Counted from the first letter of the stretch, positions 8,830-15,626 are shown. The stretch: 17,491 nucleotides of DNA from an uncultured Lachnospiraceae bacterium (GCA_937950565.1 CALFCS010000071.1:1-17491), one strand, 5' to 3'. The notes: generated by a model not told the origin, from the sequence alone. Program-made: numbers and translations.

Positions 8830-9258
8830 ATGAAAGACGGGGAACTGATTGGGAAAGTACATAATTCTGTTTATCAGCAGTGCAGGAAAAGAGGGTATGC
8901 CGCACCAGTGGATGTCCTGATGGATGTGGGAATCCTGCAAAAGCAGAAATATGAGGAATGGAGATTTGGGAAAATCCCATATCTGGAAGCTGTCTGTAAC
9001 TGTAATCTTCGCCAGCTCTCCTTCCTTATGAAACAGATACGGTGTTATGCTGACAAAACCGGATTGAAGCCGTCATTTTGCTATTACAAGAGATGGGGCA
9101 CAAAAAAGAAAAACGGACAGGGGCACAAGCCGGTATATCCGCTGCGGTTCAGCAAAAGTGGAAAAGCAGAAATAGAAAAGGCGTATGCGACACATTTTCT
9201 TGACCCAAAAAGGATTGAGGAGATAAAGGCAGAGGCAGAGTGCAAAAATCAAAATTGA
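8830..9258 (+). CDS. Uncharacterised 142-aa accessory protein
   Basis: I do not recognise a named domain in this 142-residue basic protein. Visible features are an N-terminal helix (VHNSVYQQCRKRGY), then PVDVLMDVGILQKQKYEEW and RFGKIPYLEAVCNCNLRQLS, then GLKPSFCYYKRWGTKKKNGQ and LRFSKSGKAEIEKAYATHF. I recall similar hypothetical proteins in Clostridia elements. The helix-rich first half, with RFGKIPYLEAVC beside NLRQLSFLMKQI, could be helix-turn-helix-like, and the KKKNGQGHK stretch is basic enough to bind nucleic acid; both are guesses. ATG 8830 is preferred over ATG 8809 because gaggag (8815-8820) sits about nine bases before it, while the earlier ATG lacks a ribosome site. It lies alone between a terminator and the promoter of the next pair. 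Confidence 0.65.
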   Translation: MKDGELIGKVHNSVYQQCRKRGYAAPVDVLMDVGILQKQKYEEWRFGKIPYLEAVCNCNLRQLSFLMKQIRCYADKTGLKPSFCYYKRWGTKKKNGQGHKPVYPLRFSKSGKAEIEKAYATHFLDPKRIEEIKAEAECKNQN

Positions 9259-9317
9259 AAAAATATGGAAAACCGAAATTGCGGTAGAAATGGAATTTTT
9301 CTGTTCCCCCAAAACAG

Positions 9318-9346
9318 TTGATTTTCTGCGGCATTTTGCGTATAAT
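9318..9346 (+). promoter_or_regulatory. Sigma-A-type promoter of the GNAT pair
   Basis: TTGATT (9318-9323) and TATAAT (9341-9346) are separated by exactly 17 bases. Transcription would begin near 9353, about 66 bases before the ATG at 9419, which has an aaggagg ribosome site. The 160-base gap 9259-9418 holds nothing else that I can support. Confidence 0.75.
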
Positions 9347-9418
9347 AAAGATGAGCAGGTAGCTATGCTTGCGGGAATACAAAGGGAAGTGCCATTAACA
9401 CAAGAAGGAGGTGCGATT

Positions 9419-9604
9419 ATGGCTACGTCGAGCATTTTTACAAATATCGTGATCAGCGATCCGAAAAAAGCAGAGAAGTTTATTGATGCACTTGAAGCGT
9501 CAAGCCGTGATCCTGAATGGAAGCCGACTACACCTGTCAAGCCGCCACTCACTGATATAGAAGCGATTCGCAGACTGATGGCAAAGAGGGTTCAGAAAAA
9601 GTGA
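9419..9604 (+). CDS. Putative antitoxin-like 61-aa protein
   Basis: This 61-residue protein has an N-terminal half SSIFTNIVISDPKKAEKFID, a proline-rich middle (PTTPVKPP) and a basic C-terminal helix (DIEAIRRLMAKRVQKK). Small proteins with this plan are, from memory, common in Clostridia just upstream of GNAT acetyltransferases. Here the stop overlaps the start of the GNAT gene (GTGA), and both sit behind a strong promoter of their own. Size, order and coupling fit the antitoxin of a GNAT toxin-antitoxin module. However, it is not a ribbon-helix-helix DUF1778-type antitoxin like those paired with TacT or AtaT. ATG 9419 is chosen for its aaggaggt ribosome site; the frame is open further upstream, but those codons lie over the promoter and leader. 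Confidence 0.65.
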   Translation: MATSSIFTNIVISDPKKAEKFIDALEASSRDPEWKPTTPVKPPLTDIEAIRRLMAKRVQKK

Positions 9605-10185
9605 GTAATTTTACATCGGTAAATATTCTGGATATGATAAACGCAATCGGAGAGGAGGAATTGCAGCTCATTCTCTCCGATTTCTCTTGTCCGAAGAATC
9701 ATGAAATTGAGGAATTTGTAAGAAAAAACGCAATAGAGTTTGCCAAGCGCAAGATGTCTATTACATATTTGGTGGTTGATGGGGAAAGCAGGATCGTGGG
9801 AATCTTCACATTGACCCATAAGGCAGTACAGCTGCTGGATACAAGCTTGACAGGGACTGTGAGAAGAAAAATCCAGCGTCATGCCCGTCTGGACGAGGCA
9901 ACGGACTCATACATGTTATCCGCTTTTTTGGTTGCCCAATTTGGGAAAAATTATCAGTATGAGGAGTCGGCGGCTCTCACAGGAAATGAATTGATGGATA
10001 TGACGATAGTCACCCTAAAAGAAATCCAGCGGCAGATCGGCGGCGGAGTTGTATATCTTGAGTGTGAGGACAAGCCTAAACTGTTGTCATTCTATCAGAA
10101 TAGGGAGAATCGCTACCAGATATTTGGAGACCGATATTCTGTAAGGGATTCTGTCAAGTATATCCAGCTGATGAAAATTATTTAA
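9601..10185 (+). CDS. GNAT-family acetyltransferase, putative toxin
   Basis: This 194-residue protein fits the GNAT fold: TYLVVDGESRIVGIFTLTHK (55-74) would be strands 2-3, SAFLVAQFGKNYQYEESAAL (107-126) leads into a helix starting TGNELMDMTI (127-136) at the acetyl-CoA site, and VVYLECEDKPKLLSFYQ (150-166) is the typical strand and helix with a possible acid Tyr165. The ending YQIFGDR resembles the usual xFxxFGxR. The classic (Q/R)xxGx(G/A) loop is degenerate. GNAT toxins (TacT, AtaT) acetylate aminoacyl-tRNA; that function here is inferred only from the paired small gene. Translation starts at GTG 9601, overlapping the previous stop, with agaggg nine bases upstream; an internal ATG at 9634 has a poor site. 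A strong terminator follows. Confidence 0.75.
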   Translation: MSNFTSVNILDMINAIGEEELQLILSDFSCPKNHEIEEFVRKNAIEFAKRKMSITYLVVDGESRIVGIFTLTHKAVQLLDTSLTGTVRRKIQRHARLDEATDSYMLSAFLVAQFGKNYQYEESAALTGNELMDMTIVTLKEIQRQIGGGVVYLECEDKPKLLSFYQNRENRYQIFGDRYSVRDSVKYIQLMKII

Positions 10186-10191
10186 GAGGGA

Positions 10192-10233
10192 AAATCCCAT
10201 CCGGTGCTGCATTAAACCGCATGGATGGGATTT
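10192..10233. terminator. Bidirectional terminator between convergent GNAT and relaxase genes
   Basis: A perfect 11-bp stem is formed by aaatcccatcc (10192-10202) and ggatgggattt (10223-10233), followed by tcttttta on the plus strand. It sits 6 bases after the GNAT stop and 4 bases before the relaxase stop, so one hairpin can end both convergent transcripts. Confidence 0.85.
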
Positions 10234-10237
10234 CTTT

Positions 10238-11914
10238 TTATGAGCGGTCTTGTGATTGGGTAATCAATGGCTCAAGGTTGTTTTTTTGTCTGAGAATGGA
10301 ATCTACATTAGAGCAGACTGTCCGCAATTCTTTCTGGTATTCTTTAAAGTATTTATAGGTTTCGTACTGCGCTGACCGCTGAATGGTCAGCTTTTCTTTT
10401 TCCGCTTTTAACGATTTCATAGACGGGATTTTCCCATCGGCATTTTTCTCTTTGAAAAATTTGACCGCAGATTCGTAAAGTTCAAGTTCCGCCTGATGTT
10501 CCTGGCGGAATTTTTTCTTATTTCTGGTTTTGAGCATTTGGGCGAAAACCGGCTTATTCGCAAGATACTGACCAGCATAATGAATCTGCTCATTGATCTC
10601 TTTTATTTTTTCCTCTGTGGATTTTACCGCTTTTCTGGACTCCTTCCATTTTTCAGATATTTCCTCAAAGGACATCTGCAGGCTTTCCCTGGTGTCATAA
10701 TGATGCTCCTGTACATAAGCAATGGTTTTTGCCATTTGCTGCAGATTGGAAATTTTTACTTTCTGTGCATAGGCACGGTTCTGGCTGGCTTTCACATTGT
10801 TTTGAAGGTCAACGACCAGCCGTAAGTCAGACCTGATAAACAGGATAGCAGCCGGATCAGAGGAATAGTCGTAATCCGGTTTGTATTCAAAAAAGCTATG
10901 TTTGTTTTCTGTAGAATTTCCAGAAAGCTCCAGGGAAGGTTCTATTTCCGAACGGGGCTGTGTTTCTTCCAGATTATGCTTATTTTGTTCAAACAGCGCC
11001 AGAAGATAATCCCTGCTGTATTGGGTTCCAAGTGCCCGGTCAGTAATGTTTTTATTACGTTCCGGGTGGAGATAGCTGAAACGGCCTCTGCGGTCCGTAA
11101 GGGTGATATGGTATTTTTCCTGCAATCCGTTTTTAAATTCTTCCATATTTTTTGAATGGGAAGCAATGTCGTTTATGGCATCCCGCAAAAATTGTTTCTG
11201 TGTCTGAAAAAGTGTCCGGCGAGGTTTCATACCATCCGCCACAATCTGCTTGTTACGTTTATTCAATTTCTCTTGCCCTCTGCGGGCTGCCCAGTATTCT
11301 TTCTGGGTAATCTTATTTTTGGAAGGGGAGAGCAGGTCAACCTGATAGAGATTCTCCCTGTGGCACATATCCATGACTGATTGCTGCAGGTGCCGGAGAT
11401 AACCGTCTGTCAGGTGATGTTTATAACCTGCACGGCTGTCACAGGGACGCTCCATAAAGGGCTGTTGTTCCACGTCCAGTTTCCGGAGGGAGTTTATAAT
11501 GATGTGAACATGGATGTTTCCACTGCCATTGTGACCGTCCATATGGGTGCAGACGAGCGCCTGATGGCCGGGAAAATTCTTTTTGGCATATTCCATTCCG
11601 AGGGCCTGCGCCCGTTCCCCGGTCAGGCCATGGTCGTATTTGTCCTTTGGGTCAAAGCTTAGGATATAGTGATGGGATTTGATATCGTCATAATTCTGGT
11701 TCTTGTGATACTGGGCATTCAGCTTTTCACATTCTTTATCAAAGAGCATGGGTTCACAGTTGATGCCGTCCATGTAATATTCCTCCCTCAATACCATCCT
11801 TCCGTTTTCATCAAGGACAGGCTTCATGGTAAATTCATCATGCTGGAACAGCATATAGTCCATGATCTGGCTGTAATCAGCGTTTTTGCTTGCGATATGT
11901 TTCAACACTGCCAT
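10238..11914 (-). CDS. Conjugative relaxase (MobA/VirD2-type, MOBP-like)
   Basis: This 558-residue relaxase would nick one strand at oriT and pilot it through the transfer channel. The N-terminal relaxase domain holds the metal-binding histidines HIHVHIIIN type (GNIHVHIIIN, 132-141, H135 and H137), an upstream HHYILSFDP (81-89), and candidate catalytic tyrosines near the N-terminus (Y14, Y20). The C-terminal half is long, charged and coiled-coil-like (about 370-540), as is usual for these proteins. I start at ATG 11914 because aggtgatt precedes it on the minus strand; the frame is open 21 codons further but without a ribosome site. The first 38 bases overlap the end of mobC, so the two are translationally coupled. 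The C-terminus ends QSQDRS and lacks the SVLxxL motif of the left operon. Confidence 0.9.
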   Translation of the reverse strand: MAVLKHIASKNADYSQIMDYMLFQHDEFTMKPVLDENGRMVLREEYYMDGINCEPMLFDKECEKLNAQYHKNQNYDDIKSHHYILSFDPKDKYDHGLTGERAQALGMEYAKKNFPGHQALVCTHMDGHNGSGNIHVHIIINSLRKLDVEQQPFMERPCDSRAGYKHHLTDGYLRHLQQSVMDMCHRENLYQVDLLSPSKNKITQKEYWAARRGQEKLNKRNKQIVADGMKPRRTLFQTQKQFLRDAINDIASHSKNMEEFKNGLQEKYHITLTDRRGRFSYLHPERNKNITDRALGTQYSRDYLLALFEQNKHNLEETQPRSEIEPSLELSGNSTENKHSFFEYKPDYDYSSDPAAILFIRSDLRLVVDLQNNVKASQNRAYAQKVKISNLQQMAKTIAYVQEHHYDTRESLQMSFEEISEKWKESRKAVKSTEEKIKEINEQIHYAGQYLANKPVFAQMLKTRNKKKFRQEHQAELELYESAVKFFKEKNADGKIPSMKSLKAEKEKLTIQRSAQYETYKYFKEYQKELRTVCSNVDSILRQKNNLEPLITQSQDRS

Positions 11915-12278
11915 GATAATCACCTGCCATTTCTGCAACTTCTTTCCGCATGTCAAATATCTGCGAAATACATTCATGTATTTCGTCCTGCATTGCTTTG
12001 GAACGGATACCGCCCATGTGGAAATACCGTGCGATCTGGTTCAGGTTGCTCCCGATTTTCCCAAACTCTGCGGCCAGCTTCTGAAGCTCCGGCACATCGG
12101 CAACCACTTCATAGGTGATGTTTACCTTTCCGTCCAGCAACAGTTTCCGGATATAAGCGGAAGCACTAAGGCCGGCTTCCTTTGCCATTCTGGTCACAAG
12201 GTCATACTCCACATCTGTCAGGCGGAAAGCGATCAGATGGGAACGGGCCAGTTCTTTTTCTTTCTTTGGTCTTGCCAT
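11877..12278 (-). CDS. mobC: MobC-type relaxosome accessory protein
   Basis: This 133-residue protein has a ribbon-helix-helix-like N-terminal half (RSHLIAFRLTDVEYDLVTRM, then GLSASAYIRKLLLDG at 36-50) and the MobC signature FGKIGSNLNQIARYFHMGG (72-90). MobC proteins bind near the nick site, open the DNA and help the relaxase. It is encoded just upstream of the relaxase and overlaps it by 38 bases, the classic mobCA order. ATG 12278 is chosen because aaaggagag lies 5 bases before it and MARPKKEKE is a typical beginning. The frame is open for 62 further codons upstream, but that region is rich in palindromes and lacks a ribosome site. Autoregulation by binding its own upstream region is plausible. 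Confidence 0.88.
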   Translation of the reverse strand: MARPKKEKELARSHLIAFRLTDVEYDLVTRMAKEAGLSASAYIRKLLLDGKVNITYEVVADVPELQKLAAEFGKIGSNLNQIARYFHMGGIRSKAMQDEIHECISQIFDMRKEVAEMAGDYHGSVETYRKQKR

Positions 12279-12551
12279 AATCTCTCCTTTTTCCATATGC
12301 GCCAGCATATCCGGCATACGCTGTATGACGCTGCGAACACGATTTACGTGGAAGCCAAACAGCACAATTTTCATTGTGCGTCCACCGAGGGAATGGGGAA
12401 CCGGAATCCCCATCAAGATATGCCAGGTATGCGAAAATCCATGAAATGGGTTTTTGTATAACATAGGCGAATCTTGCCCTAGAAAAGAAATTCCCTCTCA
12501 TATATCCCTATCGGGAAAAAAGCAAAAACAAGCCGCACACAAAACTTAATA
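12279..12551. other. Intergenic region with palindromes, putative oriT
   Basis: This gap between the divergent mobC and sigma-like genes contains several inverted repeats: catac-gct-gtatg (12315-12327), gcacaat-tttc-attgtgc (12362-12379), atgggg with ccccat (12393-12398 and 12408-12413) and tccc-tatc-ggga (12505-12516). A palindrome-rich gap next to mobC is where oriT of such elements usually lies. The minus strand reads tatcttg beside the third repeat (12414-12420), a loose match to RP4-type nick sites. Promoters for both flanking genes should also lie here, but I cannot place them with confidence. Confidence 0.5.
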
Positions 12552-12599
12552 TGACAGCTTGATTTTCAGCCGCCGGCAGAAGGGATAAGTGAATGAAAT
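12552..12599 (+). repeat. 48-bp direct repeat, copy A (upstream of sigma-like gene)
   Basis: Starting at tgacagcttg, this 48-bp sequence aligns without gaps to 13317-13364 with 36 identical positions by my count, the first ten all identical. It sits 40 bases before the start of the sigma-like gene. Both copies end before a plus-strand gene, so a promoter or binding site is likely. Confidence 0.65.
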
Positions 12600-12639
12600 A
12601 TGCTTGTGGAGCAGAAAAGCAGATTGGAGGAGAATGATA

Positions 12640-13293
12640 ATGCGGGCAGATTATCCATTGAATTTATTGAGAGATATTCCGGTGGGACAGATTTTATCAG
12701 ACGATCAAATGAAAGGACTGGAATATGCTCTGAAACAGCTGACGGAACGGGAGCAGATTGTTCTGGAATACCGCTATGTAAGAGGAATGAGTTATTCAAA
12801 AATTGGTGTAGAGTTTGCGTTGACAGGAAGCCGGATACAGCAGATCGTGAGACGGGCGTTGCGGAAACTTAGCAGCCCGGCGATAACGGCTTATATCCGG
12901 GAAGGGTTTGCGACGCATGAGGCATCTGTTTTAGAGCATGTCCGTATGGCGATGGAAAAGAAAAGGAGCAGACTGCTTACCGTGGAAGATAAGATTTTAG
13001 AACAGGATATAGAGATTTTGCAGTTACCCATAAGACCATACAACTGTTTAAAGCGGCATGGTATTGATACGGTTCAAGAGCTGCTTCGTCTGATGTTAAG
13101 AGAGGATTGGAATATCCAGTGCAGGAACCTTGGAAGAAAAGGAGCGAAGGAGGTGGTGAAAAGTTTATTAAAACTGGGGATCGTAGATGCAGAGTATCCA
13201 GGCTGCCGGCGCTTTATAACAGATAAGTGCGAATCGGAAAAACTTTGTTTGACAGAACAGGAATGGGAACGTGTGCTCGACTATTTCAGTTGA
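12640..13293 (+). CDS. Sigma-70 region 4 fused to RNA polymerase alpha-CTD-like domain
   Basis: This 217-residue regulator combines two transcription modules. Residues 26-78 are sigma region 4: LKQLTEREQIVLEYRYVRG, then the helix-turn-helix MSYSKIGVEFALTGSRIQQI and RRALRKLSSP. Residues 127-181 resemble the RNA polymerase alpha C-terminal domain, a helix-hairpin-helix that binds UP elements and activators: IRPYNCLKRHGIDTVQELL and then CRNLGRKGAKEVVKSLLKLG. Sigma region 2, which binds the -10 box, is absent, so it is unlikely to act as a complete sigma factor. It may bind a -35-like site and recruit or remodel polymerase. The start ATG 12640 lies 7 bases after ggaggag; an ATG at 12634 is too close. 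Copies of a 48-bp repeat flank the gene, suggesting auto-control. Confidence 0.8.
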   Translation: MRADYPLNLLRDIPVGQILSDDQMKGLEYALKQLTEREQIVLEYRYVRGMSYSKIGVEFALTGSRIQQIVRRALRKLSSPAITAYIREGFATHEASVLEHVRMAMEKKRSRLLTVEDKILEQDIEILQLPIRPYNCLKRHGIDTVQELLRLMLREDWNIQCRNLGRKGAKEVVKSLLKLGIVDAEYPGCRRFITDKCESEKLCLTEQEWERVLDYFS

Positions 13294-13316
13294 AAATTCC
13301 CCAATACAAAATTCTG

Positions 13317-13364
13317 TGACAGCTTGTTTTCCGGCTTCTGGGGGAAGGGGTTAGTGAAAGGAAT
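13317..13364 (+). repeat. 48-bp direct repeat, copy B (upstream of 57-aa gene)
   Basis: This copy starts tgacagcttg and matches copy A at 12552-12599 at 36 of 48 positions with no gaps. It lies after the sigma-like gene and 39 bases before the ATG of the 57-residue gene, almost the same spacing as copy A to its gene (40 bases). Its end overlaps a 9-bp hairpin. Confidence 0.65.
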
Positions 13365-13379
13365 GTTTTCTTCCTTTCA
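13355..13379 (+). promoter_or_regulatory. Hairpin in the leader of the 57-aa gene
   Basis: The arms tgaaaggaa (13355-13363) and ttcctttca (13371-13379) form a perfect 9-bp stem with a 7-base loop. No T tract follows, so it is not an ordinary terminator. It lies just before the ribosome site aagggaagg of the next gene and could protect or regulate the message. Confidence 0.4.
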
Positions 13380-13403
13380 AATTAAGGGAAGGAAGATTGA
13401 AGG

Positions 13404-13577
13404 ATGCCAAAAGAAAATAGGAACGCCCAGCTGGAAAGGATAAGCAGGCAGAACAAGGAGAAGTGTGCAGCATTTATTGTAAAGATGATAGAGAAATACG
13501 GAAAAGAAGTCCTGGAAGAAATACAGAAAGAAGAAAAAAAACATGAAACAAACAGCGAAACGCCGACCACAATATAA
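13404..13577 (+). CDS. Small 57-aa basic/acidic helical protein, unknown
   Basis: This short open frame encodes 57 residues, beginning MPKENRNAQLERISRQNKEK, followed by a helix with KMIEKYGKEVLEEIQKEEKK and a polar end (NSETPTTI). A purine-rich ribosome site, aagggaagg (13384-13392), lies about eleven bases before the ATG. Support comes from the leader structure, copy B of the repeat placed as before the sigma-like gene, and a terminator that begins inside its last codons. It is predicted to be a soluble helical protein and may partner the sigma-like regulator or the recombinases; I do not recognise the family. Confidence 0.6.
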   Translation: MPKENRNAQLERISRQNKEKCAAFIVKMIEKYGKEVLEEIQKEEKKHETNSETPTTI

Positions 13578-13596
13578 GTGAGTCGGCTATTTTTTT
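13562..13596 (+). terminator. Terminator overlapping the end of the 57-aa gene
   Basis: gccgaccac (13562-13570) pairs with gtg-a-gtcggc (13578-13587), with one bulged base and the 7-base loop aatataa, followed by tatttttt. The stop codon TAA (13575-13577) is in the loop. It separates the regulator unit from the recombinase promoter that begins two bases later. Confidence 0.75.
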
Positions 13597-13597
13597 G

Positions 13598-13626
13598 TTG
13601 AAAGATAGGTAAAAGAGTGATACAAT
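13598..13626 (+). promoter_or_regulatory. Sigma-A-type promoter of the recombinase genes
   Basis: TTGAAA (13598-13603) and TACAAT (13621-13626) are separated by 17 bases. Transcription would start near 13633. This lies after the in-frame GTG at 13617 and so supports ATG 13668 as the real start of the first recombinase. Confidence 0.75.
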
Positions 13627-13667
13627 ATGAAAAACAGATATACAGTAATGAGGTGAGCAACCATTTT

Positions 13668-15626
13668 ATGACACAGCAGGTTAAAAAGAAAAAATGTTAT
13701 TTGTATACGAGAGTATCGACAGTGGCGCAGACAGATGGATTCAGCCTGGAGGCGCAGAGCAAGAGCCTATATGAATATGCAAAATACAGGGAGTTGGAAA
13801 TTGCTGACGAATATTGTGACGCTGGAAAATCTGGAAAGGATATAAAAGGACGTCCGGCATTTCAACAGATGATGGAGGACATCATTTGCCAGAAAGACAG
13901 CATTTCCTATGTTCTTGTTTTTAAATTATCCAGATTCGGAAGAAATGCTGCGGATATCTTGAAATCGTTGCAGCTGCTCATGGATTACGGCATTGATCTG
14001 ATAAGTGTTAATGATGCGATTGATAGTTCGACACAAGGAGGCAGGCTTACCCTTGCAATTCTTTCTGCTGTGGCAGAGATAGAACGGGAAAATATTGTAG
14101 TCCAGTTTATGGCAGGAAAGATGCAGAAAGTCATGGATGGAAAATGGGCAGGAGGGGCAATACCATACGGCTATCGCAATCAGAATAAAGAGCTGGTACT
14201 GGCAGATGATGAAACAAAAATCGTCCGTCTGATTTACGATTTATATTTGAAGGAGAACATGTCTGCTACTTCCGTTGTATCCTATCTCAATGAAAATGGT
14301 TATATAAGGGGAAAGAAGGATTCCGATAAGGACAGGCCATTTACATTTGATTTTGTGACAAGTGTGCTTGATAATCCCTTCTACTGCGGCAAACTCTTAT
14401 ATAATCGGAGGACGAATAAAAAGGGACGGGATGGCAAACTGATTAAAAAAGATTTGGACAAGGTTATCACTGTTCAAGGAGTCCATGAACCAATCGTTAC
14501 GGAGAATGAATGGAGAGAGGTTCAAAAGAAGCGGGAAAGCCTATCGAAAGTAAATGCAAAAGTCGATGAGCCAGAACGAATCAGTTTACTGTCTGGACTT
14601 GTAAAGTGTCCGGTGTGCGGAGCCGGGATGATAGCGACAAAGAATAAGCGTGTCAATAAGAACAAAGGGGGCTATTATAAAACAATCCATTATTATGCCT
14701 GCAATAATTCCCGGAAAGCAAATGGGCGGACGTGTCCATTCCGTCATACCTATAACCAGGAGAAACTGGATGGCGCAGTGTTTGAGATAATACGGAAGTT
14801 GAGCGGGATGCCGGAATTTAAAAGTGCGGTTATTGCTTCAAGCAGTGAAAAGTCAGATGTCGAAAAATTGGAAAGGAATTTAAAACAGCTTCGGAAAAAA
14901 CTGCGTGGATTAGAAATGCAGAAAAGGAAGTTGGGAACGGAACTGGACAATTTAGATGTGTTTGACGAAGATTATAATAAAAGATACGAAAAAATCCAAT
15001 CCGCCCTTGATGACAGTTATGATAAAGTAGATGAGGTTGAAAAAAAGATTTCGATAGTCATCGGGAAAATTGAAGCGGTAAACAAAGGTGTCAGGGCAGC
15101 TGATAACATAGAAGCTATGCTTGATAATTTTGAAAAACTATATGAGAAGATGTCATGCGAAGAACGAAGACAGATGTACCGGCTGTTTATTGAAAGGATA
15201 GAGGTATTTCCAGAAGAAAAAACAGATGGCAGAATACTGAAAAGCATTTCGTTTCGTTTTTCAGTCTCATATGGAGAAAATGGTCTGATACCGGAAGGCA
15301 ATACAGAAAGCGATATTCGTTTTACGTTGGATTGTTCTGAAACTGAACTGACTGCAGCGGAAACGAAAGCAACCTATGCAGAGATTAAGAAATACATCAA
15401 AGACACTTATGGAGCAAACGTACATACCCTTTATATTGCTCAAATAAAACGGAAATTCGGTTTGGATATGGGGAAGAATTATAATCTGGCGTCAGACCCA
15501 AAGAAAAAGGTTCCCAAGTGTCCGAAGGATAAAGAAAAAATGATACTGGAGACATTGAAGCATTTTAAAATGATAGATGCTTCTATAGAAGTGACAGAAA
15601 GTGAGAGTCTGAAGGATGAAGGATAA
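13668..15626 (+). CDS. Large serine recombinase 1 with RlmD-like C-terminal tail
   Basis: This 652-residue large serine recombinase would cut and rejoin attachment sites to excise or integrate the element. The resolvase domain (about 9-160) has the catalytic Ser17 in YTRVST and the conserved KLSRFGRNAADIL and AVAEIERENI blocks. The recombinase domain follows (about 170-300), then a zinc ribbon with C314, C317, C345 and C356 (KCPVCG, YACNN, RTCPF) and a long coiled coil (about 390-470) of the type that controls synapsis. The last 90 residues form a distinct tail: ETKATYAEIKKYI, VHTLYIAQIKRKFGL, GKNYN and CPKDKEKMILETLKHFKMI. I recall this tail from Clostridia RlmD/RumA methyltransferases. ATG 13668 has gaggtg upstream and lies after the promoter; the earlier GTG 13617 does not. 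It overlaps the second recombinase by 11 bases. Confidence 0.9.
   Translation: MTQQVKKKKCYLYTRVSTVAQTDGFSLEAQSKSLYEYAKYRELEIADEYCDAGKSGKDIKGRPAFQQMMEDIICQKDSISYVLVFKLSRFGRNAADILKSLQLLMDYGIDLISVNDAIDSSTQGGRLTLAILSAVAEIERENIVVQFMAGKMQKVMDGKWAGGAIPYGYRNQNKELVLADDETKIVRLIYDLYLKENMSATSVVSYLNENGYIRGKKDSDKDRPFTFDFVTSVLDNPFYCGKLLYNRRTNKKGRDGKLIKKDLDKVITVQGVHEPIVTENEWREVQKKRESLSKVNAKVDEPERISLLSGLVKCPVCGAGMIATKNKRVNKNKGGYYKTIHYYACNNSRKANGRTCPFRHTYNQEKLDGAVFEIIRKLSGMPEFKSAVIASSSEKSDVEKLERNLKQLRKKLRGLEMQKRKLGTELDNLDVFDEDYNKRYEKIQSALDDSYDKVDEVEKKISIVIGKIEAVNKGVRAADNIEAMLDNFEKLYEKMSCEERRQMYRLFIERIEVFPEEKTDGRILKSISFRFSVSYGENGLIPEGNTESDIRFTLDCSETELTAAETKATYAEIKKYIKDTYGANVHTLYIAQIKRKFGLDMGKNYNLASDPKKKVPKCPKDKEKMILETLKHFKMIDASIEVTESESLKDEG

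Noticed and set aside
9290..9418. N-terminal extension of the 61-aa protein from base 9290
   Set aside because: The frame is open, but the extra codons cover the TTGATT-N17-TATAAT promoter and leader; the strong ribosome site is directly before ATG 9419.
11669..12118. Plus-strand open frames opposite relaxase and MobC
   Set aside because: They are antisense to two recognised overlapping genes and show no family features of their own.
12279..12464. In-frame upstream extension of mobC (62 more codons)
   Set aside because: It lacks a ribosome site and crosses the palindromes; the ATG at 12278 has a good site and a typical MobC N-terminus.
13627..13656. Nine-codon open frame between the recombinase promoter and its start
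   Set aside because: The ATG directly follows the -10 box, upstream of the expected transcription start, so it should not be in the message.
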